NCBI GenBank assembly: GCA_905116865.2 | Contig: CAJHNH020002497.1 | Coordinates: forward strand, 1-64,000 | Direction of reading: 5' to 3' | Source: Candidula unifasciata | Taxonomy: Eukaryota > Mollusca > Gastropoda > Stylommatophora > Geomitridae | DNA: 64,000 nucleotides | Notes under the pieces: model-generated | The model's input: the letters and a program-made list of their open reading frames with translations, nothing else | Database searches by the model: none | Told to the model about the DNA's origin: nothing | Translations under genes and position numbers: made by a program | Part shown: in pieces, positions 22,306 to 34,300 of the stretch | How positions within the stretch are numbered: position 1 is the first letter of the stretch | How the letters are laid out: every line of letters begins with the position of its first letter

Positions 22306-25300
22306 CTGCAGAATACAAACAATAAGAGAATCATGTGATAATGAACTAACTCACTATAATCCTACTTTCTTTTATATTTTTATAAAAAGCAAGCTTACTG
22401 AAGGTGCTGCACTTGCTTACCCCACAAAATAATAATAATAATAAAAACAAACTATTTCTTCAAGCAATAGAATAATCCCCTGCCAGCTTGCTAGAGTTAA
22501 AACCAGATATGGTGACATAGAGTTCATCCACCTAGTTGAGCCAGGGTCTAATTAGCCTCAATCACTGGAGGTGAGATTGACTTGTGTGTTCACAGGTCAC
22601 TGGCAGGCTTCTGATTTTTTTTCCCCACAGAAGAGAGACTAACCCCCTATCTGAAGATCCAAGGGCAGTCTATATTTCGTACTATTTTGTTGATGGACAG
22701 GGGGAATGTTTCCTTAGAAACTTCTTTATGCGAAGCACACACATGAGAACTCTCTTGCTGTTGATGCTTCACCTCATTGTAAGCAAGATGTAAGTGAAGT
22801 GAGATATGATACTTTTCTTTAGGAGGAAATGAGAGAGAGAGAGAGAGGCAAACTTACAGACAGGAGGGGAGAGAGAGAGGCAAGCAGACACAGAGACATA
22901 CAGAAGTAGGGAGAGAACAGCAGATATAGATACAGTAAGGGAGTGAGACGGAGTTAGGCAATTACAGAGAAATATAGAGAGGCAGAAAGACAAACAGACA
23001 TAGAGATACAGAGAGGAAGGGAGGCAGAGAGAGAGGAAGAAAGATACAAAGAGGAAATGAAAGCCAAATAGAAACAAGAGAGAGAGAGTTGGTGGGGGAC
23101 AGATAATACATATACAAAATATCAAATTTGAATCTATTGTAGGCATCCTCAAGATCAAGTGCTGCCACAACCGTCTCCTGTCTGTTCTGGAACCCCTCAT
23201 AAACCACAAGATCAAGTGCTGCCACAACTGTCTCCTGTCTGTTCTGGAACCCCTCATAAACCACAAGATCAAGTGCTGCCACAACTGTCTCCTGTCTGTT
23301 CTGGAACCCCTCATAAACCACAAGATCAAGTGCTGCCACAACCGTCTCCTGTCTGTTCTGGAACCCCTCATAAACCACAAGATCAAGTGCTGCCACAACT
23401 GTCTCCTGTCTGTTCTGGAACCCCTCATAAACCACAAGATCAAGTGCTGCCACAACCGTCTCCTGTCTGTTCTGGAATCCCTCATAAACCACAAGATCAA
23501 GTGCTGCCACAACCGTCTCCTGTCTGTTCTGGAACACCTCATAAACATCAAAAGCAAAAGTAGCTGCATTAGACCATGTGTCCTTTTGTGGCCGGTAACT
23601 ACCCAAAACCTTTTGGCAGGAGCTCTTCCATTTCAAAAAACATTTGTAGTTTAACAGCAATAATCTTCTCTAGCATCTTGACAAAAGAATTTTGTAGGGT
23701 GATAATTCTGAAACCGCTGAGTCTGGAATGATCTTTGCCTGGTTTCGGAAGTGAAATTAGGTAGCTGTGTACCCATTCCTGGAGTATTGAAGCTGTTCTG
23801 ATGCTGTGGTTGAAGTAAAAAGCCATCTTCCTCAAGTCCCCATACTCTTCATGTGGGCATCCCTGACTCCGTCTGACCCCGGCGCAGTGTACTTTGCTTT
23901 TTGCAATATATGATTTATATCCTCAATCCTAATGATATTCTCAAAATAATTATAATTTATTGTATTATACCAGTAATTCCCAAACTGTGCGCCCCGGGGA
24001 GCCACGACTTTTTCACAGGGGCAACACAAAGTATTTGAAGATACACGATTTGTATTTTTCACATATGAATTGTCATACTTTTACTGAGGTTAGAGCGCCG
24101 TGGACAAATTTAAATTGAAAAAAAGGCGCCGCGACTAAGAAATGTTTGGGAAACACTGTATTATACAGATTATATCTGAACTTCTAAGCTCTCTATCATT
24201 GTGATCAGTCTGGGCTATAAATCTCTTTAACAATGCTTCCTCTTGGTCTGTTGTCATTGGTATATCATTATCAGTGTATATAATGCCTTGTCATTGGTAT
24301 ATCATTATCAGTGTATATAATGCTTGTCATTGGTATATCATTATCAGTGTATATAATGCCTTGTCATTGGTATATCATTATCAGTGTATATAATGCCTTG
24401 TCATTGGTATATCATTATCAGTGTATATAATGCTTGTCATTGGTATATCATTATCAGTGTATATAATGCCTTGTCATTGGTATATCATTATCAGTGTATA
24501 TAATGCCTGTTGTGAAACACGTTCTCATTTATCTGCTGCACACCTCTCCAACTCTTCTACTTTTTGTTTTCTGATTTTTTTCTAGCATCTCTACATCCTC
24601 TTGTAAGCTGTGAGGTGCCTTTAGCACTTTCTGTAATTGCTTGACTGTTGCTTGCTTTGCTCTCCATGCCTGTTCTACTTAGTTTTGGTTTCTTTTTTGT
24701 GCCAGGACACTGTAGGATAAGAAGGAATAAATATGTGGACTACCTGGCAAGGCCAATGTAAGCAGAGGACAACAAATAGACCAGGCTGGTGTTCTCAATG
24801 CTCTCAGGGGACATAATCATACTATGTTGAAAGATAAATTGAGGGGGACCCCAAAAGAAAAAAAAAGTCAGTCCAGTAAATTAACTAGTTGACTACAGAA
24901 GGATAACAGAATAAAACACAGCATAAACACAGTAAAGAATTGTGCAGTCTTGAAAGTGAACACAAAAATATACAGTCAAAATATGCTAGAATGAAAGCAG
25001 TTAGGAAGCTTTCAATCTAAATGTACATTTTATGACAGAAATGGTTTAGTAATAAAAGAGAAAAGCATCCTGGTAAATTTAAAATGAATATATTACTTAC
25101 GCCCCGTAGTAGCCGCCCACATATTTATAGTTAGTAAAGTAATGGCGTGGGCACGTAGAATTTGTTGTGCAAATCCCATCAATTCCTTTATAAGAATTAC
25201 ACTCTTCCAAAACCAATCCGTAGTCTTCTGCATACTTGCCAGAAATCAGGTAAGGAAAGCCTCCTGCACAACCTAAATGCACAGCAGACATTTTTGTAAA

Positions 25301-28300
25301 TATAAAATTAAGGATGCTTCATAGAATTTTTTTTTAAAATAATGCTTTATAATTTGTTATTTATTAGCAATTTGTGAAAATTATAAATATGTTACATTTA
25401 GTGTATATTGTTAAATTTTAAAGTAGCCAAAGAGATAAACAAAATGAACAGCTGATATATGGCATTTCATGAATACATAATAATTAATTGCATGAATTAG
25501 TATTTTCTTAACAAAAAGAAATGTATGGAATTGGGCGACACAGAATGCGACACATTCATTGTTTCCAATTTAGTATGTCTTAGAAAATAACTAACTGTCT
25601 TACTACAACAATGGGATTTGCTGTAGTATAGCTAGATGCTTGCCTGTGGATGTGAAGATCATGGGTTCAAATCCAAATGGTGCCCGACTTTTGAAGAAAA
25701 AAATGTTTTTTAAATGACTGGCTGCCAGGTCGACCGAGCCTTAGATGGGAACCAGAGAAAATCCTGGGAAGTAAAGGCGGCTGGCATGATGTTGACCGCA
25801 TCAGCCATGGAGTGCAGACTGGTCTATAAAACAGAGGGTTTAACCGTAAGCTAGTCACTATGGTCGTCAAGGTAGTCGGCTAATTTGCTAGCACAGCGAC
25901 AAATATAACACCAAATCTCACAATACCATATCATCTTGTCCCTGTCCTAGAGTCTGCTAAAGTGCAGCAGGGCAAGCTCATAGCCTGAAGTCATGGCCCA
26001 GGTGGACCCACCTTCCAAGACTGTATAGGAAGTCATGGCCCAGGTGGACCCACCTTCCAAGACTGTATAGGAAGTCATGGCCCAGGTGGACCCACCTTCC
26101 AAGACTGTATAGGAAGTCATGGCCCAGGTGGACCCACCTTCCAAGACTGTATAGGAAGTCATGGCCCAGGTGGACCCACCTTCCAAGACTGTATAGGAAG
26201 TCATGGCCCAGGTCGACCCACCTTCCAAGACTGTATAGGAAGTCATGGCCCAGGTGGACCCACCTTCCAAGACTGTATAGGAAGTCATGGCCCAGGTCGA
26301 CCCACCTTCCAAGACTGTATAGGAAGTAATGGGCCAGGTCGACCCACTTTCCAAGACTGAATAGGAAGTAATGGGCCAGGTCGACCCACTTTCCAAGACT
26401 GAATAGGAAGTAATGGGCCAGGTCGACCCACCTTCCAAGACTGTATAGGAAGTAATGGGCCAGGTCGACCCACTTTCCAAGACTGAATAGGAAGTCATGG
26501 CCCAGGTCGACCCACCTTCCAAGACTGTATAGGAAGTCATGGCCCAGGTGGACCCACCTTCCAAGACTGTATAGGAAGTCATGGCCCAGGTGGACCCACC
26601 TTCCAAGACTGTATAGGAAGTAATGGGCCAGGTCGACCCACTTTCCAAGACTGAATAGGAAGTAATGGGCCAGGTCGACCCACTTTCCAAGACTGAATAG
26701 GAAGTAATGGGCCAGGTCGACCCACCTTCCAAGACTGTATAGGAAGTAATGGGCCAGGTCGACCCACCTTCCAAGACTGTATAGGAAGTAATAAGCCAAA
26801 ACAATCATCGACCAGGGATCTTTCTACTGTTGAACAGTGGACCCCCCCCCCCCCCCTTGTGCATGCTCCACTGTGGAGTTCTTCTTATTATAGGTCTAGC
26901 ACTATATGCCCAATGTGCCTGAAGGTGAAGGAAAGGGCCCTTTTACTACAACAATGTTCACTGACAAGAGTAAATAGAGTTTAAGATTTTTAAAGTCCAA
27001 GTATATAATGTATTTGAGTTCAATCTGCACTGAACTATTTATGCATTGACATGCTCTATTTAAAAAAAAAAGGAATATGCTGCCATCATCCTCAAGTTGT
27101 GCCACGCCATTACACATTAATAGTAATGCTGCATCATCTGACATGATAACTAGTCTTGTTCACATCAGAATGTTGACCCTGCTTGCTTTATTTGGTGAAG
27201 CCATCCATGTATTTATTTCTTTGTCTTGCCTTTGATTTTACCCATTAATTTTTCAAGTTGATTTTCCCTCACAACATGTCTACAAAAACTGTATTGTTGA
27301 CTTCTAATGTCTCTAATCATCTAATCATTTGTTTTTCTGTGTGTTTATTTTTTCTTCTTTGCATTTTCCTCATACATCAGATCTCCACTGTTTTTGGACA
27401 TTTTTCAGCACGTCTGCTCATTGTCTATGTTTAAATGTCTGCTCATTGTCTATGTTCAAATGTCTGCTCATTGTCTATGTTCAAATGTCTGCTCATTGTC
27501 TATGTTTAAATGTCTGCTCATTGTCTATGTTCAAAAGTCTGCTCAGTGTCTGTTTAAATGTCTGCTTATTGTCTATGTTTAAATGTCTGCTCATTGTCTA
27601 TGTTTAAATGTCTGCTCATTGTCTATGTTTAAATGTCTGCTCATTGTCTATGTTTAAATGTCTGCTCATTGTCTATGTTTAAATGTCTGCTCATTGTCTA
27701 TGTTTAAATGTCTGCTCACTGTCTATGTTTAAATGTCTGCTCATTGTCTGTTTAAATGTCTGCTCATTGTCTATGTTTTAATGTCTGCTCATTGTCTGTT
27801 TAAATGTCTGCTTATTGTCTATGTTTAAATGTCTGCTTATTGTCTATGTTTAAATGTCTGCTCATTGTCTATGTTTAAATGTCTGCTTATTGTCTATGTT
27901 TAAATGTCTGCTTATTGTCTATGTTTAAATGTCTGCTCATTGTCTATGTTTAAATGTCTGCTCATTGTCTATGTTTAATTGTCTGCTCATTGTCTATTTT
28001 ATTGTCTATGTTTTAATGTCTGCTCATTGTCTATGTTTAAATGTCTGCTCATTGTCTATGTTTAAATTATCAAAAGCAATACAGTTTTTGACATTTGAAT
28101 TAAAAAACAAACATGTAAATAAAGTTTAGCATCAGTTTTACTTTTCTGCAACTTAAATAAATTTTCTATTGCTAAGAAATCACCTCTATTTTTCCCTGTC
28201 TTTGTCTTCAGTGCTACTAAATATGCCTATAATTCCATTTCTTGATGTGGGATTTCATCAAGAGATATTGGGTTATTACTACCTGATTCAATCTCATTAT

Positions 28301-31300
28301 CTATGTCTTTCCTTCTTAATGTTCACTTCTAACTGTATACACCTGCTGACTTTGTGAGTGCTGCAACAACAGAAATGTCATCAATCAACTCCAGATCATC
28401 CAGCTGCTCCGTCAAGGTCCACAGAATTTAATTTCTGATAGCAATGATTGTTATCCTCACAATCCAATCCATCTTTTTCCTCTTTTGTCCTACTGATTAT
28501 GCCGTGAAGAATCGCAGACTTAAATTGGATGTAGTTTCCTATTTTTTGCTAGTTGTGTTGTTTTTGTTAATGTTATATTGCGATTCTGTAATATCTCCTT
28601 TACTCCATCCACGCATCTCTTTTCTGGTCAGCCTCTTGTCATACAGTCCGCTCCGACTGCTGGCTAATTTTGTTTCATTGTGACCAGGTGACTAAACCAT
28701 TTGATTCTTTGATGTTCTATGAAATCATTTTCCAGTACCGGTCATCTGGTCATCTTAATGTCAGCTTCACAGCAAACAAGTCACCGTCTAGTTGCAACCA
28801 GTACCGGTCATCTGGTCATCTTAATGTCAGCTTAACAGCAAACAAGTCCCTGTCTAGTTGCAACCAGTACCGGTCATCTGGTCATCTTAATGTCAGCTTC
28901 ATAGCAAACAAATCACTGTCTAGTTGCAACCAGTACCGGTCATCTGGTCATCTTAATGTCAGCTTCATAGCAAACAAGTCACCGTCTAGTTGCAATCATT
29001 GCTCTTGGTTCTTCGTTGGTGAGTCTCCTTCTTCTTGTTTTTCCCACTTCATTTCATTTACATCTCATCTTAAATGTTGTAATTTTGCATTTTATGTTTT
29101 TCTAAGAGTGTCCATGCCTGACTCTGAACTTGGTATGATTAGCACATTAATCAGCTGCTTTTGTGTGCATGTTGATTTTCTGATGCCTTAAAAGTGGGGT
29201 TTATTTGGTACTTTATGTTCTGGTAATCTGGTAATCTGGTAATCCTAGTTTCAGCATCATAGCAAACGGGTCACCCCATTGTTGCTCCGCTCCTGTGCCA
29301 ACGAAAAACACTCGTAGCTCACAGTGTCACACCATGCACTCAACTCAGAAGCTGGGTGACGAAACCATATCCTTCCAGTCTACAAATGGAGCAAAAATGC
29401 AACGGCCACCGCCTGGCAGAACTGCCACGGCTAAAAAAAAAAAAAAAAAAAAAAAAAAAAGTGGCCGTGCCTAGCATCCACTGTGACTTGAAGCATTATG
29501 TGAGGGGTTAACAAATGGTCACCCCAGCAGTACCCTCACTATTAGCTGGGAAAGGGACTTAGGACATTACATCCACCAGCAGGCGTCGCCCCTACAACGA
29601 CCTGACTGCCTTCGTTAACGACTGTTCACCCAACAGCCATGCAGTTCTTTGGCACGAAGGAGACACCTTGAACTTGGGTTTCGGAATGCCGACTTCCTAC
29701 AAAATGTTATTTTGTGTTTTGTTATCACAATCGACGTCACTGCACATTGGGCATACCCATGCGTGCGCAGTCCTCCGAAGCAGCAGCCACTCCAAAGTAC
29801 TTCTACTAATGGTCCCCATGAGAAGCTGGTTATATTGTCTCCTTTCTCGGCCTCGCAGACGGCAAAGACGTGCTTCACCATGCTTAACTCCCATGTCACG
29901 CAATCGTGTTAGTGTCAGGGATTCGATATTATCCACTAGCCCAGTACGTACAGCGTTAACGATATCTGCTCTGTCCATGCTTTTTCCCCGCAATCATTAG
30001 TGCTGTGCTTGCCAGTTGGTCCGCGTCGCTCATTTCCCTTTACGCCCGCATGACCCGGTGTGTAGATCCAGGTTACGGAAGTTAAGTGCGATTTCCGAAT
30101 GCTTTCTATCCATTCAGAGCGCATACTGCCAGTTGCTATTTTCTGAAGCATATTCATTGAGTCTGAGACAATTACTGCTTGTGTGGCGGTTTGCTCGGAT
30201 ACCCATGCTAAAGCTCTAGAAGCAGCGGCTATTTCCATGGTCATGCTTGACGTGGTTGTCTGGTAAGCGCCGCTATCTTCGTGTATTGTTTTCCCCCTTC
30301 TTTGCGCTGTGTATGCCCATGCTGACCTTGATCCGCGCTTCACGGACCCATCTGTGTAGATGATGATATCTTCTGGGTCTGAATGCTGATCTATCAGTTC
30401 CCTTACTTTTGTGTCTATGGCCGCAGGAATCTGATCCCGACAGTACCTTCCTAGTGTGATGACAACCTTAGAGATGCCATGCATGTCTACTGGTGTATTC
30501 ATCCATTCTTTTCCGTGCCTGATAACGCGTAGGTCACATACCTGCTGGATCAAATTCTCAGCCTTTGCCATCCAAGAGCGGCCTCTCTTTGAGACGCGTT
30601 CCTTTTGTGTCGTATATAGCTTTGTGCAATGGGTGGTTAGCGTCTGCCGATACCCTCATGTAAGCCTTGACTTGTGCCACTTTGTATCTACTAGTCATCG
30701 TCGGCAAACCCAGGACATAACGCATGGCGTTGCAGGAGGTGTCTTTTGTGCAGCCGAGTATGAGTCTCATGGCCTCATTCTGTACTCGGTCCAGTCTTTC
30801 TAGCTGGGTTTTGCTGACAGTGAGGAGGCCAAGACCATAGTCAATGACGCTAAGCACAAGCCCTTGATAGAGAAGGAAAAGTAGGCGTTGTTCAATATCA
30901 GCTGCTGCTAGCACCTTGAGTGCTGTCAGACCTTTTCTGGCTCTAAGTATGACGTTGTCTACGTGGCATTTGTATGACAAGCATCTGTCAAATGTCATAC
31001 CCAGGTATTTCATGGTGTCCGTTCTCTCGATGTCCACACCACATATGCTTACGACTGGCGTTGGTGTATTGACGATGTGAGTGTTTAGAGAGAACCATGT
31101 TAAGGAGGCTTTGGACGGGTTCACATGAGCTCTTGATTCCTGGCACCACTCACTAAGTCTGTCCAGTTCGTGTTGTAGTGTGGTTGTAATTTCCTGCCTG
31201 TTTTTACCTCGACGGTAAACAAGAATATCATCTGCATACGACATTGTTCTACCTAGACCTACGCGTTGTGCACTAGTGACTCCTGCTGTGTACACATTGA

Positions 31301-34300
31301 AGAGCACAGGCGACAGTGGTGATCCCTGTGGCAGACCCATTAGGACTCGTTGAGGTTCGGATGCCCATTTACCACATCGAAGCGACACTGTTCTTTCAAA
31401 AAACGCTGCTGCGATCCAGTTGACCAACTTTGTCTCTATCTGCATATCCAACAGCAGTCTGATGAGCATGTTGTATGGGACGCTGTTGTACGCATCTTCT
31501 AAGTCAATAGCGGCTGCAGCAGTTTCCATTCCCTCCTGGAAACCCTCATATGTGTCGTAAGCAAATACTGCAGCATTGCACCATGTATCTCTTCCTGGTC
31601 GGTAACCACCTAGTGTAGCGGGGAATAGACCACCCGACTCTAATTTTTGGTTTAACGTTCTGGCAACGATTTTTTCCATGAGTTTTCCTACCGTGTTCTG
31701 AGTGTTATGATCCTATAGCCATTTATTCTCGTGTGGTCTTTTCCTGGCTTAGGAACTGGTCTGAGATAGCTGTGGAGCCAGTCATCAGGAATAATGCCAG
31801 TTTTCATGGTGTTGTTAAAAATCGTGGATAGTTCATCCATATCTGTCATATCGAGGCTTTTGAAGTCGCTGTATCTAATGCCATCAGGACCTGGAGCTGT
31901 GTCTGGACAGGTCTTCAGTGTTGCTTTGATGCAGTCCGTTGAGATGTATACTGTATCATCGTCTTCCTCGATTTCAGCCATCTGGATATCATGTAAATTC
32001 TGTTTCATCTGCTCCCTATCTTCCCTGTCTTTCTTTTCCGTCTGCAGGAGAAATCTGTGCAGGATAGCCTCCCCTTTGTCTTTATCCGATTTTAACACCA
32101 CCCCGTTGTCCATCTTTAGCTCGGGCATAACAGAGGTTTGTTTGCCTCCGTTCATCTTTTGGTGGAGCCGCCAGAATTTTCTGAGAGATTTTTTCGTAGC
32201 CTATTTCTTGACAAAAATGTTCCCACATTGTGTGCTTAGACTCCTTTGCGAGTTGTTTAAAATGTTCAGTGAGTCTGTCTTTTTTGTGTTTAATGTCTTG
32301 TTTCTGCGCCTCAGTAAAATTCGAAGACTTTCTGCATTTCTCCCAGTCTTTGGTGGCACCTCGTTTCTCTGTCCAGGCTTCTGCGACTTCAGGTGTCCAC
32401 CACGGGGGCTGTTGAAAGATAGCTTTCTTCTTTCCCGGTGTTCTGCGTGACCTGTCTCGCAGACGCCCAATTACATCAGGCTGATTTGCAGCATACTGGA
32501 AAGAAGTGGCTGGTCTCTGATACCTTGTGCAGATTGTTTTTTTGACCAGAATCCAACATGGTACTTTATGTTGTTGGTCTTCAGTATTCTGTTTTCTATT
32601 TGCCTGTCCAATCCTCCATTTTCAGTGCATACACTGCCTAGGTATCCAGTCTACAGCTAATAAAATAATAAAAGTGATTAAAAGTATTTTTACCAGACCA
32701 ATTTTTCATCTCAAATGTATTTATCCTATAAAGAATTCTGCATTTCATGTTTTTCTGGTGCTGTTTTGATCAAGTTAATTGTCTGTAGGATCCCAGAGTA
32801 TGTAATCAATTTATAAAAAGATGCTGTTAATGGCCTTTTCACAGTCCACAGTTGAGTTATGAGTTGCTCCAATTCCCCTCTCAACATATTCATCAGCGTC
32901 ACATGGTTAATAGTGACAGTCTTATGTTGGTTTACAAGACTTTGAGCGCATCTGGTGTACTTCTCATGCTTGGCTGTGCCAATCTTTACTCCCAATTCTC
33001 GTATTCTTAGCAGTGATGTAGACACGTTGCTTCCAAAATCCCCAGAACGTCATATCTCTCTAAGGGCACTGACAATGTCTGCGTGATCCATGGGCCGGCC
33101 ATCTTCAATTAATGCAGCATCTGCCAGTCTATCAGCTCTTTCTTTACCAACAACGCCTGCATACTCTGGGACGAATATGAAGGTAACTGCAGACACAGGA
33201 GAGTTTTACAATGACTCAAACCACTGTGTGCGTAACCAGCCTGCCTCGACCCACCAGATCATGCTCAAAGAATCACTCAGCACACTCACGCGTGAATAGT
33301 CTTGTGATCCTAGCCACATGAAAGCCTGTGTCACCGCCATCACTTCCATCTTCATGCTGCTGCTGGTGGTCATGGAGAAGGCACCACTGGCTTCCTGAAC
33401 TCTTCTGCCTGAAGAGCGAGCTTTAAATGCCGACGCACTCTTATGTCCTCGTATAACAGACCCATCTGTAAAGATCACCACATCTGACTCATCTGACCTG
33501 TCACTGATAAGCGCGCATACCTTGGCATAGACAGCACCTGGATTCTACTCCTGACAACTCCTATCGAGCGTCACGACACAGGAGAATGTGAGGTTGGGTG
33601 CTTTGGACGCTGGTATCCATTCCTCATCTGGATGGATGTCTGTAAAGCTGCAAACCTGCATGATGTCATCCTCTGCCCTACCAAGCCATGATTTGCCCTT
33701 TTTAAACCTATTGCCCTTTTTCTTGAAGAGCATGTGGTGCAAAGGGTACTTGAGGTTTGCACGAGCCCTCCAGATCTTGATCCTGTAGTTCATGGTAGAG
33801 AAGTCAAGATGGTACCTCGCTGCTACACAAGAGGTGTCTCCAGTGCACCCCAGAATAATGCACCTTCTCAAGTCTTTTAGTCTGAGTATGGCTGACAGTG
33901 AGGATGGCTAGAGCACATTCGACAGGAGAAAGTACAAGTCCCTGGAACAGAAGCAGAGCAGTCTCTGCTTAGTGTTAGCGACAGCCAGGACCCTTATTGC
34001 TAACAAGCCTTTGCATGCTTTTGTTATAACATTGTCGACATGTTCTTTGAAGGATAGGTTGCGATCAAACCTCACTCCGATGTATGTCATCAAATTTGTT
34101 TTCATCTTAATGTCCTCGCTGCTTTCCACTGCTGTAAGTCTGCCTATAAGCGTGTTCAAGGAGAACCCCGTTACTGAGGCCTTCGAAGGGTTGACATGAG
34201 CATTAGAATCTGTACACCAGGAGGAGATGCGATCAAGTTCACCCTGCATTGAATTGGCAATCTTTTGACGATCTTTTCCATGTCGATATACCATAAATCT

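Larger units (their letters stand above)
23150..24690 (-). pseudogene. I-type LINE RT fragment carrying two internal arrays and a hAT MITE
   Basis: Minus-strand order from about 24,680: an RT-upstream basic linker (EDVEML-like, matching the 8.9-kb copy), a 37-38 bp array, [19 protein letters not shown] near 23,880, [19 protein letters not shown] near 23,820, [20 protein letters not shown] near 23,740, a [21 protein letters not shown] block near 23,600-23,535, and then seven tandem copies of the segment ending at RT motif A. Downstream of the array [11 protein letters not shown] follows, so motif A is completed once after the last copy. Motifs B and C are missing. It lies in cathepsin C intron 7, in the same orientation as the gene. 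Confidence 0.8.
29465..32525 (-). mobile_element. best preserved I-type LINE, 5' truncated, in cathepsin C intron 6
   Basis: On the minus strand the element runs from an endonuclease/RT linker (about 32,525) through RT, RNase H and a C-terminal Cys-rich knuckle to a 3' UTR ending near 29,465. Only a few single-base frame breaks interrupt the protein (about 32,160-32,200, 31,700, 30,560 and 29,960), so it is much younger than its neighbours. The endonuclease and any ORF1 are absent, which fits 5' truncation during target-primed reverse transcription. It has the same orientation as the host gene. Confidence 0.85.

Noticed and set aside
25947..26808. 285-codon minus-strand frame of a 14-residue repeat ([14 protein letters not shown])
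   Set aside because: The 42-bp array has a period divisible by three, so it stays open by chance. Three reverse frames are long, which argues against coding.
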